This document shows positions 25,809-34,265 of a stretch of DNA of 64,000 nucleotides, piece after piece (position 1 is the first letter of the stretch; the number at the start of each line of letters is the position of its first letter). The DNA is taken from the NCBI GenBank assembly GCA_913063375.1, contig CAJXXR010000002.1, positions 124,001 through 188,000 on the forward strand. Reading direction: 5' to 3'. Source of the DNA: an uncultured Flavobacteriales bacterium (GTDB lineage: Bacteria; Bacteroidota; Bacteroidia; Flavobacteriales; CAJXXR01). The notes under the pieces are model-generated. The model was not told where the DNA came from and did not search any database. It saw only the letters and a program-made list of their open reading frames with translations. The position numbers and the translations under genes were made by a program.

Positions 25809-26375
25809 ATGAAGAAATTCATCATTGCAGGACTTGGGAATATAGGTGCGGAATACGAGGAGACGAGGCACAATATTGGATTTAAGATCATTGAAGCCTT
25901 AGCGGAAAAGCATGGTGGTAAATGGGAGCAAGGAAAGAGTGCTCTTGTTTGTAAGATAGGAATCCGAGGTAGAAAGGTGATATTGATAAAGCCTTCTACG
26001 TATATGAACCTTAGTGGAAAGCCTGTCCGTAACTATATGCAGACTGAAAAATTGGAGAATAGTAATCTCCTGGTACTTGCCGATGATTTGGCATTACCTT
26101 TTGGTCAGATACGTATAAAAGGAAAAGGATCAGACGGTGGCCACAATGGGCATAAGCACATCATTCAAATGATAGGCTCTTCCCAATATCCACGTTTACG
26201 TTTTGGTATAGGTGATGAATTTAGCACAGGTAAACAGGTTAACTATGTATTGGGGAAGTGGTCTCGTACGGAATTGGATGATCTAACTGAGCGAATTGAT
26301 ACCAGTGTCAAAGCCATAGAGATGTTTGTTTTTTCTGGAATAGGTCAGGCTATGACCCAATTCAATGGGAAATAA
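25809..26375 (+). CDS. pth: Peptidyl-tRNA hydrolase
   Basis: It releases peptides from prematurely dropped peptidyl-tRNA, recycling tRNA. The 188 aa length is normal. Visible signatures are GLGNIGAEYEETRHNIGF with the catalytic His and the substrate-binding Asn, YMNLSGKPV, LVLADDLALPFGQIRI with the catalytic Asp, and GSDGGHNGHKHI. The conserved prs-rplY-pth order is complete here, although a terminator separates pth from rplY. Confidence 0.96.
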   Translation: MKKFIIAGLGNIGAEYEETRHNIGFKIIEALAEKHGGKWEQGKSALVCKIGIRGRKVILIKPSTYMNLSGKPVRNYMQTEKLENSNLLVLADDLALPFGQIRIKGKGSDGGHNGHKHIIQMIGSSQYPRLRFGIGDEFSTGKQVNYVLGKWSRTELDDLTERIDTSVKAIEMFVFSGIGQAMTQFNGK

Positions 26376-26402
26376 GATAGCGTCGAAAAAGGAAAATTAA
26401 TG

Positions 26403-26410
26403 TATCTTTG
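26403..26410 (+). promoter_or_regulatory. Probable -7 box of gatC
   Basis: TATCTTTG matches TAnnTTTG and lies 19 bp before the gatC ATG. No TTG is seen at the right distance upstream, so only the -7 box is called. Confidence 0.5.
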
Positions 26411-26429
26411 CACCACTAAGATTTAGAAT

Positions 26430-26720
26430 ATGGAAATCACAGAAAAAACAATAGATCACCTAGCGCATTTATCGAAATTGGAATTCAGTGCGGAGGATAA
26501 GACTGAAATGGTTGGAGATCTACAGAAGATATTAAGTTTTATTGAACAACTAAATGGTTTAGACACGGAAGGTATAGAGCCGATGGTCTATATGAATGAG
26601 GAGTACAATAAGATGCGTGAGGATATTCATGAACAAACGTACTCAAAACAGGAAGCATTGAAAAATGCACCTCGGAAAGATACAGATTATTTCAAGGTTC
26701 CTAAGGTGTTAAAATCCTAA
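26430..26720 (+). CDS. gatC: Asp/Glu-tRNA amidotransferase subunit C
   Basis: A 96 aa protein, normal for GatC, which stabilises the GatA-GatB complex that converts Glu-tRNA(Gln) or Asp-tRNA(Asn) to the amidated forms. The typical start TIDHLAHLSKLEF and the ILSFIEQLNGLDT segment are present, as is the C-terminal PRKDTDYFKVPKVL. The gatA and gatB genes are not in the window. Confidence 0.93.
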   Translation: MEITEKTIDHLAHLSKLEFSAEDKTEMVGDLQKILSFIEQLNGLDTEGIEPMVYMNEEYNKMREDIHEQTYSKQEALKNAPRKDTDYFKVPKVLKS

Positions 26721-26745
26721 CGAAGCCTTGTTGTAAAAGCATACT

Positions 26746-26770
26746 GAAGATCGCATAGCGGTCTTTTTTT
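26746..26770 (+). terminator. Intrinsic terminator after gatC
   Basis: AGATCGC pairs with GCGGTCT (one G-T pair) around ATA, followed by seven T residues. Confidence 0.75.
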
Positions 26771-26867
26771 GTACCCTTTTGGCTGGTGTTTTCTAGTTAA
26801 AATTGTAAATTGATTTTCCCATTTCATGTCCAGTAGACAACTTGTGTTGCTATGGATTTAGAAAAAT

Positions 26868-27956
26868 ATGAATAGCCTAAAAACAGCTAGTTTGAGCCTA
26901 ATCGACCAGATCAATAATGCGGAAAAACCCTTTCTAATTGCAGGGCCTTGTAGTGCTGAAAATAGAAAGCAAGTATTGGAAACAGCGGATCAACTTTTCC
27001 AACTGGGGAAAGTAGATATGTTCCGTGCAGGTGTTTGGAAACCAAGAACCCGTCCAGGGAATTTTGAAGGGATAGGAATACCGGCTTTAGATTGGTTGAT
27101 TGAGGTAAAAGAGAAATACAACTTGCCTGTTTGTACAGAGGTTGCCAATGCCCAACACGTTGAGGCTTGTTTGAAAGCTGGTGTAGATGTATTGTGGGTA
27201 GGCGCTAGAACTACCGTAAACCCATTTTTCGTACAGGAAATAGCCAATGCTTTAAAAGGAGTGGATATCCCCGTATTGATTAAAAATCCGATACATGCTG
27301 AGATGGGATTATGGATAGGAGCTATAGAACGCTTCCAGTCAGTAGGAATCACACAAATAGGAGCCATCATCAGAGGTTGCCATAGTTTTGAGTCGGCACC
27401 CTATAGAAATCAACCAAGATGGGAGATGGCTATAGAGTTAAAAAGATCCTTCCCAGATATTCCAATTATATGTGATCCAAGCCATATTGCAGGAAATAGA
27501 GCATTAATCCCTGAAGTCTGTGGTGTAGCCATGGATTTAGACCTTGATGGTCTAATGGTAGAAGCGCATGTTGATCCAGACAATGCACTGAGTGATGCGA
27601 AGCAGCAATTGAAGCCATCAGAGTTGGATGAATTGCTGTCTAATTTGGTTGTACATGCTTCGGATTGTGCAGATAGCTCTTTTCAAAATAAATTGGGTGA
27701 CCTAAGAAATAGGATAGATGATGTAGATCAAGAGTTGTTGAAAATATTAAATCAGCGCTTTGATTTGATCAAGGAAATCGGGAATTATAAGCGTGATAAT
27801 AAAGTGAGTATTTTTCAACTAAAGCGCTATTACGACCTCTTAGAGGGAAGAGTAGATGTTGGAGAAGAGATGGGGCTGAATAAAAAAATGATACAAGAGT
27901 TATTCGAGTTAATCCACAAGTACTCGGTAATGGTTCAGACTAAAATAAAATATTAA
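26868..27956 (+). CDS. Bifunctional DAHP synthase/chorismate mutase
   Basis: It performs the first step of the shikimate pathway (PEP plus erythrose 4-phosphate) and chorismate to prephenate. Residues 1-260 are a KDPG-type (I-beta) DAHP synthase: FLIAGPCSAENRKQ, MFRAGVWKPRTRPGNFEG and CDPSHIAGNR are visible. Residues about 270-355 are an AroQ-type chorismate mutase (LRNRIDDVDQELLKILNQRF). This fusion is frequent in Bacteroidota and lets prephenate or tyrosine-pathway products feed back on DAHP synthesis. recJ follows after 9 bp. The exact symbol differs between genomes, so none is given. Confidence 0.93.
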   Translation: MNSLKTASLSLIDQINNAEKPFLIAGPCSAENRKQVLETADQLFQLGKVDMFRAGVWKPRTRPGNFEGIGIPALDWLIEVKEKYNLPVCTEVANAQHVEACLKAGVDVLWVGARTTVNPFFVQEIANALKGVDIPVLIKNPIHAEMGLWIGAIERFQSVGITQIGAIIRGCHSFESAPYRNQPRWEMAIELKRSFPDIPIICDPSHIAGNRALIPEVCGVAMDLDLDGLMVEAHVDPDNALSDAKQQLKPSELDELLSNLVVHASDCADSSFQNKLGDLRNRIDDVDQELLKILNQRFDLIKEIGNYKRDNKVSIFQLKRYYDLLEGRVDVGEEMGLNKKMIQELFELIHKYSVMVQTKIKY

Positions 27957-27965
27957 GCAATAGAC

Positions 27966-29681
27966 ATGCGACAAAAAAAATGGGTTATCAAGCAGGCTGA
28001 TAATAGTGCTGCACTAGTTTCTTTGCAAGAAGGATTGGGTATACATCCTATTCTATGTCAATTGTTATTGAACCGGGGAATTGAAAGCTTCGATGAGGCT
28101 AAAAAGTTCTTCCGACCATCTATTACAGATCTGCATGATCCCTTTCTGATGCAAGATATGGAGATAGCAGTTAGCACCGTATTGGAAAAGATAGCGCAAG
28201 GACATAAGATAATGGTCTATGGGGATTACGATGTAGATGGAACTACCTCTGTATCGCTGATGTATTCTTTTCTAAAGCAATTTACAGATCAATTGATCTA
28301 TTATATTCCAGATCGCTATGGCGAAGGTTATGGCGTTTCCTTTCAGGGTATTGATAAAGCGGAGGAAGAAGCCTGCACCTTAATTATTTGCTTGGATTGT
28401 GGTATCAAGGCCATTAAGAAAGTTGCCTATGCAAAGGATAAAGGAATCGATTTTATCATCTGTGACCACCATAGGCCAGGAAGTGAATTACCCGCAGCGG
28501 TCGCGGTTTTAGATCCCAAACGGTCGGACTGTAACTATCCGTATAAGGAATTATCAGGATGTGGCGTGGGATTCAAGTTGGCTCAGGCTATTGCTCAGCG
28601 AAAAGGGATGGATCAGGCGAGCCTATTGCCCTTGCTAGATTTAGTAGCTGTCAGTATTGGTGCAGATATTGTCCATATTACGGGTGAGAATAGAGTTTTA
28701 GCTTATTTTGGATTAAAAGTATTGAATGATAAGCCAAGACATGGCTTCAAGGCCTTTATCAATCATCTAAAGCCAGATCATAATATGGATATTGGGGATG
28801 TGGTCTTTAAGATTGCTCCTAGAATTAATGCGGCTGGAAGGATTTCTCACGCTACAAAAGCAGTGGAATTGTTAGTAGCATCTAGCTTGGAAGAGGCGGA
28901 GACGTATGCGAGTACTATTGATGAGTTCAATACACGGCGTAGAGATCTGGATGAGCGTATTACGGAAGAAGCTATTGGTCAAATAAAAGATGGAGGCTTA
29001 GAAAAAGCAAAGTCTACAGTGGTAGCCAATGAAGATTGGCACAAAGGAGTTGTGGGAATCGTTGCCTCCAGGTTGATAGAAACCTATTACAGGCCCACTA
29101 TTGTGTTCACTATTAAGGATGGGAAGTATACAGGATCAGCAAGGTCTATTTTGGGTTTTGATATTTACAATGCTTTAGATGCGTGTAGTGAGCATATAGA
29201 AGCTTTCGGTGGACATATGTATGCAGCAGGGCTTACTGTAGATGAAAGTAAGTTTGACGTCTTTAAAAAAGCTTTTGCACACTATGTGGATGAGCGTTTA
29301 ACGGAAGAAGACCTTGTAGAGCGGGTTGAAGTGGAATCCGTATTAGAGTTAAATCAAATTGATGAAGGCTTCTTCAATATCCTTCAGCAGTTTGAACCGC
29401 ATGGTCCGGAAAACTTAAGTCCAATCTTTTGTGCTAAAGAGGTTGTAGATTCTGGATGGTCAAGGCTGGTAGGGGAGAATAAAGATCATTTGTCACTGAG
29501 TTTATTCAATCCCAATTACCCCAGAGATTTCTATAAAGGCATAGCCTTTAGAATGAAGGAGTGTTTTGGCCAGATTCAAATGAAGCAATCTTTTGCCATT
29601 TGTTATTCCTTAAAAGAAAATGTTTGGAAAGACAAAAAGAGTATTCAGCTTTTTGTGAGTGATTTGAAATTTAAAAAGTGA
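27966..29681 (+). CDS. recJ: Single-stranded-DNA-specific exonuclease RecJ
   Basis: A 5'-3' exonuclease on single-stranded DNA acting in recombination, mismatch and base excision repair. The 571 aa protein has the DHH phosphoesterase motifs in order: VYGDYDVDGTTS, LIICLDCGIKA, FIICDHHRPGSE, then the inter-domain VVGIVASRL and the DHHA1 motif GGHMYAAG. An OB-type domain ends it. The start ATG 27966 is 9 bp after the DAHP synthase gene, suggesting cotranscription. Confidence 0.95.
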   Translation: MRQKKWVIKQADNSAALVSLQEGLGIHPILCQLLLNRGIESFDEAKKFFRPSITDLHDPFLMQDMEIAVSTVLEKIAQGHKIMVYGDYDVDGTTSVSLMYSFLKQFTDQLIYYIPDRYGEGYGVSFQGIDKAEEEACTLIICLDCGIKAIKKVAYAKDKGIDFIICDHHRPGSELPAAVAVLDPKRSDCNYPYKELSGCGVGFKLAQAIAQRKGMDQASLLPLLDLVAVSIGADIVHITGENRVLAYFGLKVLNDKPRHGFKAFINHLKPDHNMDIGDVVFKIAPRINAAGRISHATKAVELLVASSLEEAETYASTIDEFNTRRRDLDERITEEAIGQIKDGGLEKAKSTVVANEDWHKGVVGIVASRLIETYYRPTIVFTIKDGKYTGSARSILGFDIYNALDACSEHIEAFGGHMYAAGLTVDESKFDVFKKAFAHYVDERLTEEDLVERVEVESVLELNQIDEGFFNILQQFEPHGPENLSPIFCAKEVVDSGWSRLVGENKDHLSLSLFNPNYPRDFYKGIAFRMKECFGQIQMKQSFAICYSLKENVWKDKKSIQLFVSDLKFKK

Positions 29682-29834
29682 TTTTACCATTTGTCGATAG
29701 AATCCCATGGGTTCAACAAGGGAAATCTTTTGTTTGTCGATAGTCTTCAAATAGCCACCTAGTTCATAGTAGTTTAGCATCGTTAAGGGGAGGTTCCTAT
29801 TGAGCCTAAAGCCTCTTATGACTAGATTATTTAG

Positions 29835-30023
29835 ATGAACAACATGAACATAAATAGATATTTTTTAATTGTAGGTATAGGGTTGATGGCCTGTGCTATT
29901 ACAGTATTCTGTTTAGATTGGGAGCTTCTACAAGTGGAGTTATTGGTCTTTCTGTCTGCATTAAATTTTCTATTTATCCTAATGCGTAAGATGATGCAAA
30001 TGTCTTATAGCTTAAGAGATTAG
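29835..30023 (+). CDS. Small two-helix membrane protein, 62 aa
   Basis: Two hydrophobic segments, YFLIVGIGLMACAITVFCL and VELLVFLSALNFLFILM, joined by a short acidic loop. It resembles the 62 aa protein at 30644 in length, helix placement and the ELxVFL motif, so the two look like paralogues. ATG 29835 is followed by a second possible start MNINRYF at 29844. Function unknown. Confidence 0.6.
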   Translation: MNNMNINRYFLIVGIGLMACAITVFCLDWELLQVELLVFLSALNFLFILMRKMMQMSYSLRD

Positions 30024-30643
30024 GTTGTCGCTTAGGGATTTTATAACACTTCTTTTACCGTCGAAATCCATTTAACTTTTTAGAAATACCACTTAACGAA
30101 AGAAAATAGCATTTTATTTTGAATACTAGGTCGGTTCTAGGCTTTGTAATAAAATGAAAAACTATTAGCTGATTTCAGACAGGTAACTACGGTTAAAACA
30201 AAGGTTAAATCCAATTAAAAAACACCTCGCTAAAGTCAATTTTAAACCCAAATATTTACCCTTTTTTAAGTCATTGGTTTAAAGTTCTTTCAAGTCAACA
30301 AAATAGGTGGAAATTATTACAATCCAGTAAGTGTATTTTACTAGAATTTATTAAAAAGCAAAAATATCAAGCGTCAATTTGGAAATAGTTGTAGCTATTA
30401 GTTTGGATTATATCCAACTAGGTATTACTGTTTTAATATTGTTTTTGATTTTATCCAATTATACACTTCGGTAGGTGGTGCTTTTTGCAGGTTGAATGGG
30501 GGGTGTCCGTTCAACGAAAATAAACCTAAATCATTGGTTTTCAGGCTATATTTATTCCAATTCTAAGATGTCTTAACGACGCTTAAGGGCTAATGTTTAG
30601 AGATTAATGGAATTGAATTATATGAAAAATAGAATAAATAACG
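30024..30643. other. Intergenic region, 620 bp, no gene seen
   Basis: This gap separates the two small paralogues. Stops occur in all frames. Two weak hairpins are visible: TTGGAT-TAT-ATCCAA (30403-30417) and GTTGAA...TTCAAC (30491-30515). The word TCATTGGTTT occurs near 30280 and 30530. No RNA family is recognised. Confidence 0.4.
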
Positions 30644-30832
30644 ATGAAAATAATGAAAGCAACATATTGGATAATCATTGCCTTAGTGGCAGCCATCATA
30701 GGACTTGTTTCCTATCGTTTTGGCATTCTTACTAGAAACGCAGAATTGGTAGTATTCCTTGTTGGAGTAATTGGAGCTTTTGGATTCCTTGCTTCAATGA
30801 TTCAAAAGTCAAACGATCTATTTCTGGATTAA
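30644..30832 (+). CDS. Small two-helix membrane protein, 62 aa (paralogue)
   Basis: Two helices, YWIIIALVAAIIGLVSYRF and ELVVFLVGVIGAFGFLASM, with NAELVVFL aligning with VELLVFL of the gene at 29835. Both end in a short polar tail of similar length. The start could be 30644 or the second ATG at 30653. The stop is 5 bp from the end of the convergent rhodanese operon. Function unknown. Confidence 0.6.
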   Translation: MKIMKATYWIIIALVAAIIGLVSYRFGILTRNAELVVFLVGVIGAFGFLASMIQKSNDLFLD

Positions 30833-30837
30833 GAATT

Positions 30838-31227
30838 TTATTTTTGAACGGCTAAGCCCGCTTCATCCCAAGCATTGAATCCACCTACTAGGTTGTAGAT
30901 TTCATTGAAGCCTAATTCGTGCGCCATTTTTGATGCCTTTTTACTACGCCCACCCGAAGCACAATATATAAAGACTACTTTTTCTCGGTCTAGACTGCTT
31001 AGTTTCATTTTGAAATCTGCTGCATAAAAGTCTATAGTAGCGCTTCCTTTTATATGTCCCTCAATATATTCTTCTGGTGTTCTTACATCAATAAGTAGTC
31101 CCTTTTCTTGCGTAAGTAGGGCTTGAAACTCACTTGGATTCAAGTTTTGAACGCCTATAGGTGCTTCAGAACATGCTTGTAAAAGAAATAGGCTAAGAAT
31201 AGTAAGTAGCTGGATAAAGTAGCGCAT
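30838..31227 (-). CDS. Rhodanese-like lipoprotein
   Basis: A 129 aa protein with a lipoprotein signal (SLFLLQACSEAP), so it acts in the periplasm or at the outer membrane. The rhodanese domain has LLIDVRTPEEYIEGHIKGS and the active loop IYCASGGRSKKAS with the catalytic Cys. It is the last gene of a minus-strand operon with a c-type cytochrome, a cytoplasmic rhodanese and a TauE/SafE permease. It probably carries sulfane sulfur in the periplasm. Confidence 0.9.
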   Translation of the reverse strand: MRYFIQLLTILSLFLLQACSEAPIGVQNLNPSEFQALLTQEKGLLIDVRTPEEYIEGHIKGSATIDFYAADFKMKLSSLDREKVVFIYCASGGRSKKASKMAHELGFNEIYNLVGGFNAWDEAGLAVQK

Positions 31228-31234
31228 ATCAATC

Positions 31235-31627
31235 TTATTTTTGGATTTTATTTCTAACTTTCAGGATGTCTTCCTTAGTAATTCTGTGCTTTGATTGGTT
31301 GAAATCTGTCAATACATAGTTCACAACAGCAATAATCTCATCATCACTCATGCGAATAGGAGTCATTAGGCCATTATACTTTTGATTGTTTACAGTGATT
31401 TCCCCCGAAAGTCCAAATAGGATATTATGTATTGCCCTGTTTGGGTCTTCCATTAGGTAGTCAGAATCCACCAGAGGAGGAAAGACGGTTCCTACTCCTT
31501 TCCCATCCATTTGATGACAGGCACTACAATTTTTTGCATACACCTCTGCACCGGTAAGTGGTGTGCCATTCCCAGAGGAACAGCTAAGAATGCATAGAAA
31601 GCTAGAAAGTAAAAGTAAATAGCGCAT
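31235..31627 (-). CDS. Mono-haem c-type cytochrome lipoprotein
   Basis: A 130 aa protein with a lipoprotein signal (LSSFLCILSCSSG), the haem site CSACHQMDGKGVG and a likely distal Met in GLMTPIRMSDDEI. The fold is a small cytochrome c. It lies 7 bp from each of two rhodanese genes, so it probably accepts electrons from sulfur-compound oxidation in the periplasm. Partner proteins are not known. Confidence 0.9.
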   Translation of the reverse strand: MRYLLLLSSFLCILSCSSGNGTPLTGAEVYAKNCSACHQMDGKGVGTVFPPLVDSDYLMEDPNRAIHNILFGLSGEITVNNQKYNGLMTPIRMSDDEIIAVVNYVLTDFNQSKHRITKEDILKVRNKIQK

Positions 31628-31633
31628 TTTCTC

Positions 31634-31951
31634 TTAGTTTGATTGTTGGCTTAACCAGGCTAAAATTCCACCTTCAAGGTTGTATAATTCCCCTTCAAAT
31701 CCATTTTCTGCCATGAAAATACATGCTGAAGCACTTCTTTTACCACTTCTGCAGTATACTAGGTAATTTTTGGATTTGTCCAATTGTCCAATCCTTTCAG
31801 CAAAATCGTGTTCGAAAATATCTATATTCATCGGATCTCCAATATGTGCCTCAGCAACTTCATCAGCGGTTCTTACGTCCAATAGTACGTAGTTGTCTGC
31901 GTTGTTTAGTTTTTCGGAAAATTGACTGACGTTGATATCTGTATATTTCAT
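31634..31951 (-). CDS. Cytoplasmic rhodanese-like sulfurtransferase
   Basis: A 105 aa single rhodanese domain without signal peptide: YVLLDVRTADEVAEAHIGDP, and the active loop LVYCRSGKRSASAC with catalytic Cys and Arg. Such proteins move sulfane sulfur between thiols. It is the second gene of the sulfur operon, 11 bp after the TauE/SafE gene. Confidence 0.92.
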   Translation of the reverse strand: MKYTDINVSQFSEKLNNADNYVLLDVRTADEVAEAHIGDPMNIDIFEHDFAERIGQLDKSKNYLVYCRSGKRSASACIFMAENGFEGELYNLEGGILAWLSQQSN

Positions 31952-31962
31952 AATTGTGGTGC

Positions 31963-32757
31963 TTAAGCTAGTTCTTTATATAGTATGAATAAGGCCATGA
32001 TAATGATGAAATAGCCGAATCCCTTTTTTAATCCGCTTGCAGATACAAATTTAGTTAAATATGTTCCAATAAATATACCTGCTACTGCAATTGATGTGAA
32101 AATGGATAATAATTCCCAATCGATAACTAGATTTGGATTCTGAACATCGCCAAGGAATCCGATCAAAGACTTAAAACTAATAATCATTAAGGAAGTTCCA
32201 ATGGCTTTTTTTACAGGCAACTTAGCTAGTACAACCAAAGCAGGGATGATTAAGAATCCTCCGCCAGCACCAATTACACCTGTAACCAATCCAACAATAA
32301 TTCCCTCAATAATTATCATCGGGTAATTGTATACAATGTCTTTATCTTGTGCATCGTCGTCCTTTCTACCTTTAATCATGCTATATGCAGCTAGTAACAT
32401 GACTAGTGCGAAAAAGGTCATGATGGCGATATTGTCTGTTAGTACAAAGTCACCGAAAGTCGCTATGACTTCAGGAATTCTAGGAACCACGTATGCCCTG
32501 GTGAAATAGACACTCGATAGTGCAGGAATAGCAAAAATAATCCCAGTTTTGTAGTCTACAAGACCTTGCTTGCTTTTTTTGTAGGCGCCAACAAGTGCAG
32601 ATGAACCTACTACAAAAAGAGAGTAGGCGGTTGCTAATTTCGCATTTACCCCCATTAGATAGGTTAAAACTGGAACAGTAAGAATGGAACCTCCTCCACC
32701 TATAAGTCCAAGTGATAATCCAATAAATAGGGCAGAAATGTATCCGAATATTTCCAT
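31963..32757 (-). CDS. TauE/SafE family sulfur-compound permease
   Basis: A 264 aa inner-membrane protein with about eight helices and the two family signatures, SLGLIGGGGSILTVPVLTYL and GLVTGVIGAGGGFLIIPALV. The family exports sulfite, sulfoacetate and related anions; a homologue moves thiosulfate inward. First gene of an operon with two rhodaneses and a cytochrome c, so the cargo is probably sulfite, thiosulfate or another sulfur anion. The direction of transport cannot be read. Confidence 0.9.
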   Translation of the reverse strand: MEIFGYISALFIGLSLGLIGGGGSILTVPVLTYLMGVNAKLATAYSLFVVGSSALVGAYKKSKQGLVDYKTGIIFAIPALSSVYFTRAYVVPRIPEVIATFGDFVLTDNIAIMTFFALVMLLAAYSMIKGRKDDDAQDKDIVYNYPMIIIEGIIVGLVTGVIGAGGGFLIIPALVVLAKLPVKKAIGTSLMIISFKSLIGFLGDVQNPNLVIDWELLSIFTSIAVAGIFIGTYLTKFVSASGLKKGFGYFIIIMALFILYKELA

Positions 32758-32776
32758 AGTTTGGTGATTGGTTGAG

Positions 32777-32799
32777 CAAATTTAGGAGTTGCAAAAATA
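32777..32799 (-). promoter_or_regulatory. Candidate -7 boxes of the sulfur operon
   Basis: On the minus strand TATTTTTG (32792-32799) and TAAATTTG (32777-32784) both match TAnnTTTG, upstream of the TauE/SafE ATG. No TTG is seen at 20 bp for either, so which one is used is open. Confidence 0.4.
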
Positions 32800-32889
32800 A
32801 GCTTTTGTGATAAAAATTACAGGCTATCTGATTTTAATCATAGTTTATTTTCTCAACTGGTCGTTAATTTGTCATTGAAACGTTGTTTT

Positions 32890-32980
32890 AGCTAAATGTT
32901 GCGGCCTTCTCAAGGTCGCAATACCATTATTTTGGTGGTTGTAGAGAGTTGCTTTGTGGTGAGGCAACTCTCTTTTTTTT
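32890..32980 (+). ncRNA. Candidate small RNA ending at an orphan terminator
   Basis: Three hairpins lie in a row: TTGCGGCCT/AGGTCGCAA (about 32899-32922), ACCA/TGGT (about 32924-32937) and the terminator GAGAGTTGC/GCAACTCTC followed by a run of T. The gene upstream on the plus strand ends at 30832, and the genes between are on the minus strand, so this terminator has no coding gene to end. The 5' end is not defined, and no family was recognised. It could also be a leader attenuator for the DinB operon. Confidence 0.5.
32942..32980 (+). terminator. Orphan plus-strand terminator
   Basis: A 9 bp stem (GAGAGTTGC/GCAACTCTC) with a 12-base loop, followed by nine T residues. Only the plus strand has the T run. 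Confidence 0.85.
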
Positions 32981-33043
32981 TATTTTTTTTCAATTTTGTA
33001 CCTTTAGTGTCATCCAGCTTACTAAATACTAGTAAATCAAGCG

Positions 33044-33051
33044 TAACTTTG
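33044..33051 (+). promoter_or_regulatory. -7 box of the DinB-NRDE operon
   Basis: TAACTTTG is a full TAnnTTTG match, identical to the prs box, and lies 21 bp before the DinB ATG. No TTG at the usual spacing was found. Confidence 0.6.
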
Positions 33052-33072
33052 TAGTGTAAATGTGATCTAAGA

Positions 33073-33555
33073 ATGATAGGACATACAGAACAATTATTTG
33101 ATCAAATGATCCGTATTCTAAATAAAATAGATGATAGCCTATACCGAGAAGAATCGGTTCATTTTGAAAATGGTTCCATTGGAAAGCATTTTAGGCATAT
33201 CATAAATTTTTATGATGAATTGATTTCTGCCTACCATTCGGGTGAATTATGTTACGATAATAGGAAAAGGGAAGTGGTATATGAAGAATTCCCAAAAGTT
33301 GCAGCAAGACGCTTAAGAGAAATTATAGACCTTTTGTCTTCCATGTCGGATAGGGAATTGAATATGTTCTACAAAGGTGCTTCAGACGAAGATACTATGG
33401 TAAAGACTACTTTTATTAGAGAGGTGCATTATAATTTGGGGCATGTGACCCATCATTTGGCAATTATTAAAATATACCTTAATCAGCTAGATCCTTCATT
33501 TGATATGGAGCAAGATTTTGGCTTGGCTTTTTCTACTATTAGGAATAATAATTGA
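33073..33555 (+). CDS. DinB family protein
   Basis: A 160 aa four-helix-bundle protein of the DinB/YfiT superfamily, with the metal-binding His pattern: SIGKHFRHIINFYDELI early, and HYNLGHVTHHLAIIKIYL with the His triad near the C-terminus. Members are thiol transferases (bacillithiol or mycothiol) or uncharacterised metal enzymes. The NRDE gene follows after 17 bp. Exact reaction unknown. Confidence 0.85.
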   Translation: MIGHTEQLFDQMIRILNKIDDSLYREESVHFENGSIGKHFRHIINFYDELISAYHSGELCYDNRKREVVYEEFPKVAARRLREIIDLLSSMSDRELNMFYKGASDEDTMVKTTFIREVHYNLGHVTHHLAIIKIYLNQLDPSFDMEQDFGLAFSTIRNNN

Positions 33556-33572
33556 ACTAATATCCGTTAAGC

Positions 33573-34265
33573 ATGTGTCTACTAAGTTATGTCCCAAATG
33601 CGGAAGGTGGATTCTGTCTAGCTTCATCAAGAGATGAAGATGAAAGTAGAGAGAAGGCTATCCTACCAAGAGAGAAGCGTATTCATGGAAAGATTGTATT
33701 GTTTCCCAAGGATACTCGCGGAGGTGGAACTTGGATGGCTTGGACAAAACGGTACACCGTAGTCTTGCTAAATGGTGCTTTAGAACGGCATGAAAGAAAT
33801 GCTAGTTATAGGCATAGTAGAGGTTTGGTTGTGCTGAATTTCTTTAAGTATGAAAGGTGGGAAGATTTTGTAGCTTCTTATGATTTTAGTGACTTGGAGC
33901 CATTCAGAATAGTATTGTTTGACAATGGAAAAGAAGAGGATATTGTTGAAGTAATTTGGGATGGTCTAGAGGTTGTTGTACGGAGACATTCCAATGATGG
34001 GGCACATTTATGGTGTTCATATACCCTGTATAGTCCTGAGGCAATAGAACGCTTACAAGGTTCTTTCAATCAATTTGTAGCTAATGAAACAGGGTGCGAT
34101 CAAGAATTATATGATTTTCATGCACAGAACACCTATCAAAATGAGGATATTCCACAGGTAGCAACGCTGTCCATTAGTCATAGTAAAATAGATAAAGATA
34201 TTACCCGTATATTATTTCACGATTTAAAAATTGATACGAAACAAAACATACGATTATATAGTTAG
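33573..34265 (+). CDS. NRDE family protein (TANGO2-like)
   Basis: A 230 aa protein starting directly with the catalytic-type N-terminus CLLSYVPNAEGGFCLASSRDEDES, where the eponymous NRDE motif reads SRDE. RGGGTWMAWTK is the second conserved block. TANGO2 family members are Ntn-hydrolase-like; in eukaryotes they affect Golgi and haem handling, and the bacterial function is unknown. It overlaps the following ATP-grasp gene by up to 35 bp. Confidence 0.88.
   Translation: MCLLSYVPNAEGGFCLASSRDEDESREKAILPREKRIHGKIVLFPKDTRGGGTWMAWTKRYTVVLLNGALERHERNASYRHSRGLVVLNFFKYERWEDFVASYDFSDLEPFRIVLFDNGKEEDIVEVIWDGLEVVVRRHSNDGAHLWCSYTLYSPEAIERLQGSFNQFVANETGCDQELYDFHAQNTYQNEDIPQVATLSISHSKIDKDITRILFHDLKIDTKQNIRLYS

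Noticed and set aside
26990..27370. 126-codon minus-strand frame inside the DAHP synthase gene
   Set aside because: Antisense shadow of a conserved enzyme; no start context or family match.
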